A stretch of 64,000 bases of DNA from Fen-1273 sp035516035 (GCA_035516035.1 DATJAS010000044.1:19854-83853); one strand, 5' to 3'. Positions 47,865 to 57,530 are shown, counted from the first letter of the stretch. Notes: generated by a model not told the origin, from the sequence alone. A program made the numbers and translations.

Positions 47865-49217
47865 ATGAAGAAGATCCTGGTGCTCCTTATCATTTCGTCG
47901 TCGCTCGCTCTGGCCGGCGGGACGAGAATCACCGTCCCCTACACACGGTTCACGCTCCCCGACGGTCTCGACGTTATACTGCATGAGGACCACAGCGTTC
48001 CCACGATCAGCGTCAATCTCTGGTACCACGTCGGCTCGGCGCGCGAGAAGCCGGGACGTACCGGGTTCGCGCACCTCTTCGAGCATATCATGTTCATGGG
48101 CTCGAAGGATGCGCCCGAAGGGAAGTTCGACGAGTGGCTGGAGGCGGCCGGCGGCGACAACAATGCAACCACGTCGACGGACAGGACGGACTACTACGAG
48201 AACGTCCCGAGCAACGCGCTCGATCTTCCGCTCTTCCTGGAGTCGGACAGAATGGGACATCTCCTGGAGACGATGACGCCCGCGAAGGTAGACGCCCAGC
48301 GGGCCGTGGTAAAGAACGAGAGGCGGCAGAGCTACGAGAACAGGCCCTACGGCATGGCGTCGATGCTGCTTGTCGACAGCCTCTATCCTCCCGATCATCC
48401 GTATCACTGGCTGCCGATCGGCTCGATGGCGGATCTCTCCGCTGCCACGTTTGCCGATGTGCAGCAGTTCTTCAAGACGTATTATTTGCCGAACAACGCC
48501 AGCCTGGTGATCGCAGGAGATATCGACCCGGCGAAAACGAAGGCCCGCGTGGAATACTGGTTCAGCGACGTGAAGGCCGGTCCCCGTGTTCCCCCCCAGC
48601 CGGTACCCGTGGCATCCCTGTCGTCGGAACGGCGGATCGTCTATGAAGACAAGGTCCAGCTTCCCCGACTATACATGGCCTGGTTGACGCCTCGGTGGTT
48701 TGACCCCGGGGATGCGGAGCTGGACCTTCTGGCGAGCGTCCTTGCGGGAGGAAAGAACTCACGTCTCTACAAGCGGCTCGTGTATGACATGCAGATCGCG
48801 CAGGACGTCACTGCGTATGAAGCCTCGCTCCCCCTTGGCTCGACGTTCAGGATCGTGGTGACCGCTCGAAGCGGCCACACGCTCACGGAGATCGAACGCG
48901 TGGTCCAGGAGGAGATCGACAGGGTCAAGCGTGAGCCCCCGACGCAGCACGAGCTCGAGCGTGCGGTGAACCAGTACGAGGCGTCGTTTCTCGATCGGCT
49001 TGAAAGCATCCCCGGGAAGGCTGACCAGCTCAACGAGTACGTGACATCCACCGGGAATCCCGACTACTTCAACGAGGACCTTGCGCGCTATAAGGCGATC
49101 GATGCCCGGGGGCTGCAGGCCATGGCGCAGACATGGCTCCCGGACGATGGAAGGGTCATCCTGAGCATCGTGCCGACCGGTCGGAAGGACCTTGCCGCAC
49201 AAAAGGAGGGCCGGTGA
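47865..49217 (+). CDS. M16 zinc peptidase, active subunit
   Basis: 450-aa exported peptidase with signal peptide (LVLLIISSSLALAGG). The inverted zinc motif HLFEH (His70, Glu73, His74) follows GRTGFA and is completed by the downstream Glu in the AVVKNERRQ region. A strong AAGGAGG site supports the start. Such enzymes pair with an inactive M16 subunit, and the next gene, overlapping by one base (TGATG), is exactly that. Likely acts on peptides in the periplasm. Confidence 0.94.
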   Translation: MKKILVLLIISSSLALAGGTRITVPYTRFTLPDGLDVILHEDHSVPTISVNLWYHVGSAREKPGRTGFAHLFEHIMFMGSKDAPEGKFDEWLEAAGGDNNATTSTDRTDYYENVPSNALDLPLFLESDRMGHLLETMTPAKVDAQRAVVKNERRQSYENRPYGMASMLLVDSLYPPDHPYHWLPIGSMADLSAATFADVQQFFKTYYLPNNASLVIAGDIDPAKTKARVEYWFSDVKAGPRVPPQPVPVASLSSERRIVYEDKVQLPRLYMAWLTPRWFDPGDAELDLLASVLAGGKNSRLYKRLVYDMQIAQDVTAYEASLPLGSTFRIVVTARSGHTLTEIERVVQEEIDRVKREPPTQHELERAVNQYEASFLDRLESIPGKADQLNEYVTSTGNPDYFNEDLARYKAIDARGLQAMAQTWLPDDGRVILSIVPTGRKDLAAQKEGR

Positions 49218-50668
49218 TGAAACGCATTCTCTGTGCGGTTGCACTCGTCGCGACGATCCTCCCGTTCTCACTTAATGCACAGCCTGACAGAAGCGGCCCA
49301 CCGCCCCTCGGACCGCCGCCGTCACTCAGGCTTCCGCCGATTCAGCACCTCTCCCTCGCGAACGGCATCCGCGTGCTCCTGATGGAAAAGCACGAGGTTC
49401 CACTGGTCCAGGTGAATATGGTCATCCGCGGCGGGGCCATTATGGATCCTCCCGGAAAGACCGGGCTCGCAAGCATGACCGCGGCAATGCTGACCGAAGG
49501 GGCGGGCAGGAGAAACTCGCTCCAGTTCGCGGACGCGGTGGACTTCCTGGGGGCGGATATCTCGGCCTCTTCCGGGACCAGCTTCATGTGGATCGCGCTC
49601 CACACGCCGCTGGAGAGACTGGACTCCGCTCTCGCGCTCTTTGCCGATGTTATCCGGCGGCCTCTCTTCCCGCCCGAAGAGCTTGAGAGGAATCGAAAGG
49701 AGAGGCTCACGTCCCTGATCGAAGCTCGCGAACAACCGCAGACGCTTGCCTCCGTGCTCTTCAACCGGACGTTGTACGGCGACCACCCCTATGGCCGCAT
49801 GAATGGCGGAAACGCCACGTCGCTCGCCTCAATGACCGCGGACGACCTGAGGAAATTCCACGACGGCGTCATCGTCCCCGCCAGCGCCACGATTATCGTC
49901 GTGGGAGACGTGACCCCTGCGGAAATGATGCCGAAACTCGAGGGCGCTTTTGGAGACTGGAAGGGGGAGGCGGCCGCGCCCCCTTCCTTGCCCCCCATCA
50001 ACCAGCTTCCTGAGAAGACGCTTCTCTTCGTCGACAAGCCGGGGGCTGCGCAGTCGGTCATCGACATCGGCCGCGTGGGCGTGCCCCGCCTCACGGACGA
50101 CTATTATGCGATCGTCGTGATGAATACGATTCTTGGCGGTTCATTCACATCGCGGCTGAACATGAATCTCCGGGAGAAACACGGCTATACATACGGGGCG
50201 GGATCCCAGTTTGATTTCCTGCCGATGGCCGGGCCGTTTGTCGCGAGAGCGTCTGTCCAGACCGCGGTCACCGACAGCGCGCTCGTGGAATTCATGAAGG
50301 AACTCAAGGGGATCCGGGATCCCATCCCCGCATCCGACGTTGAGCGGGCGAGGAACTATGTCGCTCTCGGGTTTCCTGCAAGTTTTCAGTCGGTCGCCGA
50401 GGTTGCCGCGCAGCTCGGGGAGCTGGTGATCTACAATCTTCCCGACGACTACTTCAACAGGTACATCGACAGGATCCTCGCCGTGACAAAGGCCGACGTC
50501 GAGCGAGTCGCCCGCAAGTATATCGACGCGAACGACATGGCGATCATCATCGTGGGAGACAGGAAGGAAGTGGGGGAGAGCGTGAGAAAGCTGAACCTGG
50601 CGCCCGCGAAATTCCTCACTGTGGAAGACGTCCTGGGTCCCGCTCCAGTGGTGGAGGGAGGGAAATGA
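49217..50668 (+). CDS. M16 peptidase-like partner, zinc motif lost
   Basis: 483 aa with signal peptide ending LNAQ and a Pro-rich linker. The M16 fold is evident (LANGIRVLLMEKHEVPLVQV, LGGSFTSRLNMNLREKHGYTYGAGS), but at the position of HxxEH it reads GLASMTAAMLTEGAG, so it cannot bind zinc. In two-subunit M16 proteases this chain shapes the chamber and binds substrate with the R/Y pair, seen here near SRLNMNLREKHGYTY. Translation is coupled to the active subunit. Confidence 0.93.
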   Translation: MKRILCAVALVATILPFSLNAQPDRSGPPPLGPPPSLRLPPIQHLSLANGIRVLLMEKHEVPLVQVNMVIRGGAIMDPPGKTGLASMTAAMLTEGAGRRNSLQFADAVDFLGADISASSGTSFMWIALHTPLERLDSALALFADVIRRPLFPPEELERNRKERLTSLIEAREQPQTLASVLFNRTLYGDHPYGRMNGGNATSLASMTADDLRKFHDGVIVPASATIIVVGDVTPAEMMPKLEGAFGDWKGEAAAPPSLPPINQLPEKTLLFVDKPGAAQSVIDIGRVGVPRLTDDYYAIVVMNTILGGSFTSRLNMNLREKHGYTYGAGSQFDFLPMAGPFVARASVQTAVTDSALVEFMKELKGIRDPIPASDVERARNYVALGFPASFQSVAEVAAQLGELVIYNLPDDYFNRYIDRILAVTKADVERVARKYIDANDMAIIIVGDRKEVGESVRKLNLAPAKFLTVEDVLGPAPVVEGGK

Positions 50669-50671
50669 GGA

Positions 50672-51376
50672 ATGGCGGCTGACAGTCTCGCCAGGCTCCG
50701 GCGGGACGTCGTCGCCTGCCGCAAGTGCCCCCGGCTTGTTCGCTGGAGAGAGGATATCGCGCGCCGGAAAGTCCGGCGATTTGCCGGCGAGACCTACTGG
50801 GGGAAACCGAATCCCGGGTTTGGCGATCCTGAGGCGAAGCTCCTTCTCGTCGGACTAGCGCCGGCGGCACACGGCGGGAACCGCACGGGTCGAATGTTCA
50901 CGGGAGACGAAAGCGGCAACTGGCTATTCCGTGCCCTCTATGAAGCCGGGTTCGCGAGCCAGGCGGAATCTACATCACGCAACGACGGGCTCACGCTGAA
51001 GGGGTGCTACATCACGGCGACATGCCGCTGCGCCCCGCCCCAGAACAAGCTTCTCCCCGCCGAGATCAGGAACTGCAGGCCGTTTCTCCACCGCGAAATC
51101 CTGCTGTTGAAGAACGTCCGTGTGGTCGTCGGGCTCGGCCGGATCGGGTTTGACACCGCACTGACTTCATTCAGCGAGCTCGGCCTGATCGAATACAAAA
51201 AGAGGCCCGCCTTCGGCCACGGCGCGCGCTATCGGATCGGCCCCTACACGTTCATCGCCTCGTTCCATCCCAGCCAGCAGAACACGTTCACCGGCAGGCT
51301 CACACGCTCGATGCTGAACCGCGTATTTCGATCCGCCCGGGAGTCGCTGGAACATTTTCGGACCCCGGGAGTATAA
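50672..51376 (+). CDS. udgB: Family 5 (UDGb-type) uracil-DNA glycosylase
   Basis: 234-aa DNA repair enzyme removing uracil and related deaminated bases. Motif 1 is GLAPAAHGGNRTGRMFTGD, which lacks the Asn/Asp water activator as in family 5; motif 2 is HPSQQNTFTGRL. Cys residues at RKCPRL and at YITATCRCAPP fit the 4Fe-4S cluster of this group. Thermophiles and GC-rich bacteria often carry it. It overlaps the next small gene by one base. Confidence 0.92.
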   Translation: MAADSLARLRRDVVACRKCPRLVRWREDIARRKVRRFAGETYWGKPNPGFGDPEAKLLLVGLAPAAHGGNRTGRMFTGDESGNWLFRALYEAGFASQAESTSRNDGLTLKGCYITATCRCAPPQNKLLPAEIRNCRPFLHREILLLKNVRVVVGLGRIGFDTALTSFSELGLIEYKKRPAFGHGARYRIGPYTFIASFHPSQQNTFTGRLTRSMLNRVFRSARESLEHFRTPGV

Positions 51377-51702
51377 TGGGCATGATACTCCTCTTCGTGT
51401 TCCTCCTGATCGCCGGTCCTTATAACCAGCCCGCGCAGGAGAAAATCGTCATCCAGGATGTGATCGTGCCAGACTCAGCCAGGGCGGACATTTCGCCTAA
51501 GGTCGACACACAGCGCATCGCGAGGAACTGGCGGAAACTCAGGAAAGGAATGTCTTACCGCGAGGTGAAGTCGCTTATGGGGTCTCCAAACGGCATTGCC
51601 TGCTCTGTGTATGACTTTAGCACCACGTTGCACTATGGGGGTTACTACATCGTCTTTGACAATATCAAGAATTCGGTGAGATGGTGGTCGCCGAAGGAAT
51701 AA
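51376..51702 (+). CDS. Small exported BamE/SmpA-like protein
   Basis: 108 aa with a short hydrophobic N-terminus (ILLFVFLLIAGPY) and the segment WRKLRKGMSYREVKSLMGSP, which resembles the SmpA/OmlA (BamE) fold start. There is no lipobox Cys. It begins on the last base of the glycosylase stop (TAATG). Function is unproven. Confidence 0.68.
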   Translation: MGMILLFVFLLIAGPYNQPAQEKIVIQDVIVPDSARADISPKVDTQRIARNWRKLRKGMSYREVKSLMGSPNGIACSVYDFSTTLHYGGYYIVFDNIKNSVRWWSPKE

Positions 51703-51762
51703 ATAGCTTTCCGCTAATAAGTTTGTCGGACCAGCTTCAGAAGTGTTGAGCCCGACTCAGAT

Positions 51763-51791
51763 TTGAATAGCGCGCCGCAGTTTCGTATCTT
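51763..51791 (+). promoter_or_regulatory. Promoter of the patatin gene
   Basis: TTGAAT, 17-base spacer, TATCTT; leader of about 37 bases to the GTG start. Confidence 0.6.
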
Positions 51792-51834
51792 CTGCACTTG
51801 GTAGTCCCGTCCCACTCAGCATCCCTGCCACCTC

Positions 51835-52926
51835 GTGGGTAAACTTGCGCTTGTACTTTCAGGGGGGGGCGCCCGCGGCGCATTTCAGGCCGGGGCACTC
51901 GTCGAACTGTTAGGATTTTTTGAAAGGACCGGGAGGAGGATCAACATCCTCTCCGGCACATCAGTCGGCGCGCTGAACGGGATGAGCATCGCCCAGGCGG
52001 CGGACCTTACGGATGCACGCCGCGAGATCGAGCGCCAGTGGAAGCAGCTCACCAACCCTGACGTCTACAAAATCCGCGGCTGGGGGATATTCGGGCTTAT
52101 GCTGAAATTCGCCACAACGCGGATGGACCGGTGGCCCTTCGTCCACGGCGTCGATTCCATTTTCGACAACACCCCCCTCTACAACCGGTACGTCAAGAAC
52201 TACTTCCGCCACGACATGGTGAAAGCGAAGCGGACGGTTGATGAGTTCTACGTCTCACTCAGCTCTCTCAACACCGGGGCGGCGTACGTCAGGTCGATCA
52301 CCGACGAGCCCGACACACACAAGGCCATGGAATACATCATGGCCTCCACAATTACCACGGTGGCGTACCCACCGGTCGAAACCATCGTGGAGGATCCGCG
52401 GGTCCCCCCGGCGCTGCGGAACCTGAAGCAGTTGTACGCCGACGGCGGCATCTCGAACAAGACACCCATCAAGAGCGTCCTCCAGCTCGGGGGTGTAAGC
52501 GAGCTGTACGTAGTCAACACGTATCCTTCATACCCCAATATCACTGAGCACAGCATACGGGCGGTATTTCCGAACGTATTCTCGATGCTCATGCGCACGG
52601 CGCTCGAGCTTCTGCCGAATCTCTATTTCCTTCGCGACATGGACACCGTCAAAGATGTGAACAACGATCTCGAAGCATTCGGGAAGCTCCGTGCCGTGGT
52701 GCTGGACTCCGTTCCGGTGGAACAGAGGAAGGGAATCGAGGAGGTATTCGACGCCGCGTCAGAACATTTCTCGTTCAAAGAAGGGGGGAAGCAGGTGATC
52801 AACCCCGTGATCATTGCCCCCGATGAAGAGCTTCCCGTCCAGGACACCGAGTTCGTTCAGCCCAAGCTCGGCGAAACCTTCGAGATGGGCCGCGCCAAGG
52901 CGCGACTGATCCTCGGGCTGAACTAA
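51835..52926 (+). CDS. Patatin-like phospholipase, GTG start
   Basis: 363-aa cytoplasmic lipid acyl hydrolase. The oxyanion hole LSGGGARGAFQAG lies at residues 9-20, the nucleophile elbow GTSVGALNG gives Ser43, and YADGGISNKTP gives the dyad Asp203. There is no signal peptide. The GTG start is forced, since the oxyanion motif begins eight residues later. Such proteins hydrolyse phospholipids or other acyl esters. Alone on its own promoter. Confidence 0.92.
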   Translation: MGKLALVLSGGGARGAFQAGALVELLGFFERTGRRINILSGTSVGALNGMSIAQAADLTDARREIERQWKQLTNPDVYKIRGWGIFGLMLKFATTRMDRWPFVHGVDSIFDNTPLYNRYVKNYFRHDMVKAKRTVDEFYVSLSSLNTGAAYVRSITDEPDTHKAMEYIMASTITTVAYPPVETIVEDPRVPPALRNLKQLYADGGISNKTPIKSVLQLGGVSELYVVNTYPSYPNITEHSIRAVFPNVFSMLMRTALELLPNLYFLRDMDTVKDVNNDLEAFGKLRAVVLDSVPVEQRKGIEEVFDAASEHFSFKEGGKQVINPVIIAPDEELPVQDTEFVQPKLGETFEMGRAKARLILGLN

Positions 52927-52930
52927 GTCT

Positions 52931-52957
52931 GTCATTGCGAGCGAAGCGAAGCAATCT
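52931..52957 (+). repeat. Dispersed palindromic repeat, copy 6
   Basis: Short form GTCATTGCGAGCGAAGCG then AAGCAATCT, almost identical to copy 3 and five bases after the patatin stop. Confidence 0.88.
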
Positions 52958-52966
52958 GACGCCATG

Positions 52967-53020
52967 GTCATTGCGAGTCTAGGACCACGCCGCTCTTAGG
53001 CGTGGCAGTCTCCGCAATTT
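52967..53020 (+). repeat. Dispersed palindromic repeat, copy 7 (compound form)
   Basis: Starts GTCATTGCGAG and carries a perfect CCACGCC/GGCGTGG hairpin with 7-base loop before GCAGTCTCCGCAATTT. Like copy 5 it joins a second inverted repeat. Confidence 0.7.
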
Positions 53021-53159
53021 GCTCCGCAGAATTCGCCCCCAATGACAGATAATATTCCGCGGCAATTCCCCTCACTTGCCCTTCCTTTTTCTGTTCTGTA
53101 GGTTTGCTACACGGCATCAGCGTAGCCGGGAAAGTTGCCGGGACAATCCTGCATTTACC

Positions 53160-53483
53160 ATGGCTATCTCACGTCGTGTAGTTAAGGTCGCCGTGATACT
53201 CGTCGGCGTGCTCACCCCCCTCTGCCCTGCAGTTGCGCAGGACTCCATTCTCGCGCAGCAGCCGCACGGCCAGGCATTCCCACAGCGGGTCATCACATCA
53301 GTCCCGTTTAACGGGATGCGGTATTTCATTGCAATTGCTCCCCTGGACACCATGAACATCGACCACATGCCGATCGCGGGAAGGCCGCCAGCGTGGAAGG
53401 GGAGCCGGCCGGACTCGGCGTGGCATCTCCCCCCCGATTCACTGCTCCGGCGCTTCCAGCACCGCGGTGTGGAGCCACGGTAA
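53160..53483 (+). CDS. Small exported protein of unknown function
   Basis: 107 aa from MAISRRVVK, which begins a signal peptide (VILVGVLTPLCPAVAQ). The mature part is short, Gln/Pro-rich, and shows no family motif. A possible promoter (TTGCCC, 17 bases, TAGGTT at 53076-53104) lies upstream. It overlaps the next gene by one base (TAATG). Confidence 0.6.
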   Translation: MAISRRVVKVAVILVGVLTPLCPAVAQDSILAQQPHGQAFPQRVITSVPFNGMRYFIAIAPLDTMNIDHMPIAGRPPAWKGSRPDSAWHLPPDSLLRRFQHRGVEPR

Positions 53484-53848
53484 TGTCGGTGGGAATGATG
53501 AAACGCGCGGGGAGATACCTGCTGTGGGCGGCGATCGTGGGAGGCCTGCACTTTGCTCTCTCACTCCTTGCGATCTACAACGGGTTCATCATATTCCGTT
53601 CCGCCGAAACGCCCTGGGAGGTCTTCTGGGAAACCGCGATGGAAGTGTTCCTCTTTCCGGCTGACGTTCTCGTGCGCACGGTGACCGACCAGTGGGGGCA
53701 GACGCTTATCATCATCGCAAATAGCTTATTCTGGGGATGCGTCATCGTGGGGCTGATCTTCGCCTGGCGAAAGCGGCGTGCATCTGGGAAATCCATTCAA
53801 GCCGGCGGGGGATCATCCGACGCAGGGCTCCACTCATCCGGGCAATGA
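53483..53848 (+). CDS. Small membrane protein of unknown function
   Basis: 121 aa (an alternative Met is four codons later). Two hydrophobic helices (LLWAAIVGGLHFALSLLAIYNGF and LIIIANSLFWGCVIVGLIFAW) flank a periplasmic segment. The C-terminal 25 residues are Ser/Gly-rich. Its stop overlaps the following start (ATGA), so the three small envelope genes here form an operon. Confidence 0.68.
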   Translation: MSVGMMKRAGRYLLWAAIVGGLHFALSLLAIYNGFIIFRSAETPWEVFWETAMEVFLFPADVLVRTVTDQWGQTLIIIANSLFWGCVIVGLIFAWRKRRASGKSIQAGGGSSDAGLHSSGQ

Positions 53849-54201
53849 AGATTCTCTTCCTCACGCTGGCGTCGCTCGCCCTCGGCAACTCGCTGCTAAG
53901 TGCGCAGGTGGGGGAGACGTTTATCAGCCCCGGCGTGCGCTGCGGGTACACGTTCGGGGATCGTGGCGGATTTACACTGGGCGTCGAGTTGAGCGTCACG
54001 AGGCGCGTAGGAGTTGACACCTATGCGGGTATGCTGGTGGACGTCTACGCCGTTGGGGCGATGAAAATGGTTCATGTGGGAGCCGAGGCGACATATCATT
54101 TCGTTGGTCTCTCGCTCGGGCCCACATTCGCCGAGACGCCGGAGGGGACTCGCGTGGGTTACTCGCTTATTGCATACGGCCTCTTCATCGTCATGCCCTA
54201 G
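53845..54201 (+). CDS. Small outer-membrane beta-barrel-like protein
   Basis: 118 aa with a signal peptide (ILFLTLASLALGNSLLSAQ). The mature chain has alternating aromatic/Gly strands (SPGVRCGYTFGDRGGFTLGVELS, YHFVGLSLGPTF, VGYSLIAYGLFIVMP), like a short porin-type barrel of about six strands. No family name can be given. Confidence 0.65.
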   Translation: MKILFLTLASLALGNSLLSAQVGETFISPGVRCGYTFGDRGGFTLGVELSVTRRVGVDTYAGMLVDVYAVGAMKMVHVGAEATYHFVGLSLGPTFAETPEGTRVGYSLIAYGLFIVMP

Positions 54202-54333
54202 TATGCCCTTTCCGGTTTTCCGGGAAGTTTCATGCTTGACGAGTTCGGAGCGTACCTCAAACTCCCGATCCATATGAGCGGCCCCCGGGAATCCTTCAAG
54301 TTCGGCTAGTGTTTTACTCCGAAACGAGGGCAC

Positions 54334-54849
54334 ATGCGCTTTGTCATCAGTTCTATCGAGACTGAATTCCGCCGTTACAGGAAACTTGGCGACGCAACAA
54401 TAGACCAGCTCACATCGGGGGAGCTGTGCGAAGTCCCTCCCCGCAGCGGAAACTCTGTCGCAATGATCGCCTGGCACATTTCAGGGAATTTTCGTTCCAG
54501 GTTCACCGATTTCCTGACGAGCGACGGTGAGAAGCCGGATAGGGATCGAGAATCTGAGTTTGCACCCAGAAGCGTCGCACGCGAGGAAATTCTACGGAAA
54601 TGGAATGAAGGGTGGGACGTGCTCTTCAGGGCATTGTCGGAGCTGGACGACGGGAATCTTGAAAGGACGGTGACGATTCGCACCCAGTCCCTCTCGGTCC
54701 TGGCCGCGCTCCACCGCTCGCTTGCGCACGCAAGCTATCACGTGGGGCAGATGGCGTTCCTGGGGAAGATGCTGAAGGGGCCGGACTGGCGCTACCTGAC
54801 AATCCCGCCGGGCCTGTCAGAGCAGGTGAACAGAAACCCGACTGCGTGA
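54334..54849 (+). CDS. DinB-superfamily protein (second copy in the window)
   Basis: 171 aa, four-helix bundle with metal-site histidines His48 (IAWHISGNF), His132 and His136 (RSLAHASYHVGQM). Their spacing equals that of the DinB protein beside mutS, though the rest differs. A GAGG site lies upstream of the ATG. The gene stands alone. Function unknown; bacillithiol-type transferase or DUF1572-like are options. Confidence 0.85.
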   Translation: MRFVISSIETEFRRYRKLGDATIDQLTSGELCEVPPRSGNSVAMIAWHISGNFRSRFTDFLTSDGEKPDRDRESEFAPRSVAREEILRKWNEGWDVLFRALSELDDGNLERTVTIRTQSLSVLAALHRSLAHASYHVGQMAFLGKMLKGPDWRYLTIPPGLSEQVNRNPTA

Positions 54850-54925
54850 GCTGCAGACCGCGTGATCTGCGTGCTGCGTGAGCCGCTGATAGCACGAGCC
54901 GCCGGCAACGGGTCAGGAGGCGGCG

Positions 54926-56131
54926 TCACCCCAGCCGTATTCTGAACGTGGTTCCCGCCCCCGGGGCACTCTGCTTGACGAAGAGCCTTCCTTTGTGGTA
55001 GTCCTCGATAATCCGCTTGGAGAGGCTCAGGCCGAGCCCCCAGCCCCGTTTCTTGGTGCTGTACCCGGGCCGGAAGACCTCCTTGTGGAACTTCGGGTCG
55101 ATCCCCTTCCCGGTGTCCGTTACGTCGATCGTGGTCTTGCCGACGATCTGCGACATCTTGAACGAGATCTTTCCGGCCGCCCCCTCCATCGCGTCGAGCG
55201 CGTTCTTCATCAGGTTCTCGATCACCCACTCGAACAGCTCCCTGTTGATGTCCGCGCGAAACTCTCCCGGCGTCTCGATCACCAGGTCCACCTTGTTGCC
55301 CGAGCGCGGGATCCGCTTGGCGATGTAACGGATGACTCCCTCGATCACCTCCGTCAGGTTTTCCTCCTTCAGCTCCGTCCGCGAGCCGATCTTCGAAAAG
55401 CGGGCCGCCACCTTGTTGAGCCGCTCGACGTCGTGTTCCATCTCCTGGAGGCTCTCGATCACGCCGCTCATGCCGGCCCCCTCCGATTTGGCGCGGTCGA
55501 GCCACCCGATCATGCTGGAGAGCGGCGTGCCGAGCTGGTGCGCGGTCTCGCGGGCCATTCCCACCCAGATGTTGCTCTGCTCCGTCCGCTTGATGTAGCT
55601 GAACCCGACGTACGCGACGAGGATGAACACCCCGGCGAGGACGATTTCGAGTACGGGGAGCCACCGGAGCTGTGCCACGAGCTCCGATTCCCCGTAATGG
55701 ACGTAGTTGAGCACCACGGTGTCGTAGGGTGCAACCTTGATGGGAGTGTTCTCCTTGTCCATTTTGGGGAGGAGCCCGGAGACGTAGGCAAGCTGCTGCG
55801 ACTGGCTGAGCGTGCTGTCGATGTCGATGTTCTTCCAGTATCCCTGGATGGGCACGTTGGCCGAATCCGTGAGGATCACCGGGAAATCGACCGTGCGGAT
55901 GACCTCCTCGAAGAGAAACGTGAAATCACCCGACGAAGACCGGGGGCTCGAGATATACTCGTACGACTTCGCGTAGAGGCCGACCACCTGCCGTTCCCGT
56001 ACCAGGAGCTGGTTGGTGAGACGCTGCGAGTAGATGAGCGTCCCCAGGACGAACAGGGACGCGAACGCCAGAAGGGCGATCTTGAAGTTCCCCGCCTGGC
56101 CGAGCGGGAGTCCGGAGAAGGGATTTTTCAT
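54926..56131 (-). CDS. Two-transmembrane sensor histidine kinase
   Basis: 401 aa from MKNPFSGLPLG. Membrane helices at about 14-34 and 159-180 enclose a periplasmic sensor region. The H-box RETAHQLGTPLSSM gives His198; N-box NLMKNALDAM, G1 DTGKGI and G2 GWGLGLSLSKRI follow. There is no HAMP or PAS domain and no response regulator next to it. It is 22 bases downstream of purA and likely on its mRNA. The RETAHQLGTPLSS form of the H-box is common in Bacteroidota kinases. Confidence 0.92.
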   Translation of the reverse strand: MKNPFSGLPLGQAGNFKIALLAFASLFVLGTLIYSQRLTNQLLVRERQVVGLYAKSYEYISSPRSSSGDFTFLFEEVIRTVDFPVILTDSANVPIQGYWKNIDIDSTLSQSQQLAYVSGLLPKMDKENTPIKVAPYDTVVLNYVHYGESELVAQLRWLPVLEIVLAGVFILVAYVGFSYIKRTEQSNIWVGMARETAHQLGTPLSSMIGWLDRAKSEGAGMSGVIESLQEMEHDVERLNKVAARFSKIGSRTELKEENLTEVIEGVIRYIAKRIPRSGNKVDLVIETPGEFRADINRELFEWVIENLMKNALDAMEGAAGKISFKMSQIVGKTTIDVTDTGKGIDPKFHKEVFRPGYSTKKRGWGLGLSLSKRIIEDYHKGRLFVKQSAPGAGTTFRIRLG

Positions 56132-56153
56132 GGCCGTGCCCTGCCGTGGAGCC

Positions 56154-57425
56154 TCAGGTGAGCGTGATCGTCTGGTCGCGGCGCGGGCCCGTCGAGACGA
56201 TCCAGACCGCGGTGCCCGTGATCCTGCCAAGTGCCTCAACGTACGCGCGCGCGTTGGCGGGCAGGTCGGCGTACGTGTGCGCGCCGGCGATCGACGATCT
56301 CCAGCCGGGGTATGTCTCGTACACGGGCCGGACGCGTTCAAGCGTGCGCGCGTTGGTGGGGAATGCGCGGAGCCGCTTGCCGTCAAGCTCGTATCCCACG
56401 CAGACCCCGATCTCGTCGAATTCGTCCAGCACGTCGAGCTTCGTGATGGCGATCCGTGTGATGCCGTTAACCATGGCCGAGTACTTGAGCGCGACGGCGT
56501 CGAACCACCCGCACCGCCGGGGGCGCCCGGTGGTCGCGCCGAACTCGTGCCCGATCTCCCTGAGGCGCTCGCCGGTGGCGTCGGTCAGCTCCGTGGGGAA
56601 CGGCCCGTTGCCGACCCGCGTGGAATACGCCTTGACCACGCCGACGATGTCGTTCACGGACGTGGGAGGGATCCCCAGCCCCGTGCACGCGCCGCCGGAG
56701 GTGGGGTTGGAGGAGGTGACGAACGGGTAGGTGCCGTGGTCGACGTCGAGCAGCGCCCCCTGCGCCCCCTCGGCGATGATCCGCTTGCCGGCGGCGAGCG
56801 CGGAGTTCAGGTACGCCGCGGTGTCGGTGATGTACTCGTCGATCTCCTTGTCGAACTTCTGGTACTCGGCGATGATCGCGTCTACGTCGAGCTTCGATTC
56901 GCCGTAGATTTTGGTCAGGATCTGGTTCTTCTCCTCGATGTTCACCGCGAGTTTGCGGGCGACCTCGTCCCGGTCCAGCAGGTCGACGATCCTGATGCCT
57001 GTGCGCATCGCCTTGTCGATATAGGCGGGACCTATGCCGCGCCCCGTGGTGCCGATCTTCTCGGAGACGCGCTCCCGGATCGCGTCGAGCTGCTTGTGGT
57101 ACGGCATGATCAGGTGGGCGTTGTGGCTGATGAGGAGGCGCCCGCTGATGCTGATCCCTGCCTGGCGGAGCTGCGCGATCTCGCTCATGAGCGCTGCGGG
57201 GTCGATCACGACCCCGTTGCCGATGACGCAGGTAATGTTCTCGTGGAACATCCCGGAGGGGATCAGATGAAGCACGTACTGCTTGTCGCCGATGCACACC
57301 GTATGGCCGGCGTTCGCGCCCCCCTGGTAGCGGGCCACGATGTCCGCCCGCTCCGAGAGCATGTCCACGACTTTTCCCTTTCCCTCGTCGCCCCATTGGG
57401 CGCCGACGATGATCTGCACTGGCAT
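56154..57425 (-). CDS. purA: Adenylosuccinate synthetase
   Basis: 423 aa; joins IMP and aspartate with GTP to give adenylosuccinate, the first AMP-specific step. The P-loop GAQWGDEGKGKVVD is at residues 7-20, followed by GGANAGHTV, TTGRGIGPAY, EGAQGALLDVDHGTYPFVTSSN and the C-terminal GRRDQTI. Length is normal. A GAGG site lies 11 bases before the ATG. An intrinsic terminator just upstream separates it from the secDF operon. Confidence 0.98.
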   Translation of the reverse strand: MPVQIIVGAQWGDEGKGKVVDMLSERADIVARYQGGANAGHTVCIGDKQYVLHLIPSGMFHENITCVIGNGVVIDPAALMSEIAQLRQAGISISGRLLISHNAHLIMPYHKQLDAIRERVSEKIGTTGRGIGPAYIDKAMRTGIRIVDLLDRDEVARKLAVNIEEKNQILTKIYGESKLDVDAIIAEYQKFDKEIDEYITDTAAYLNSALAAGKRIIAEGAQGALLDVDHGTYPFVTSSNPTSGGACTGLGIPPTSVNDIVGVVKAYSTRVGNGPFPTELTDATGERLREIGHEFGATTGRPRRCGWFDAVALKYSAMVNGITRIAITKLDVLDEFDEIGVCVGYELDGKRLRAFPTNARTLERVRPVYETYPGWRSSIAGAHTYADLPANARAYVEALGRITGTAVWIVSTGPRRDQTITLT

Positions 57426-57463
57426 GGCGTCTGCAACCTCGTGTGAATGTGCGGGCCGGGCAC

Positions 57464-57505
57464 AAAAAACCCCCGGCCGTTCCTGACGGAAAGGTGGGGG
57501 TTTTT
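57464..57505 (-). terminator. Intrinsic terminator after secD-secF-STAS
   Basis: Arms GGGGGTTTTT and AAAAACCCCC enclose an imperfect loop of about 21 bases. Read on the minus strand it ends in six T residues. It lies between the STAS gene and purA. Confidence 0.8.
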
Positions 57506-57530
57506 CAGGCCGGAATCAATGACGATCTAT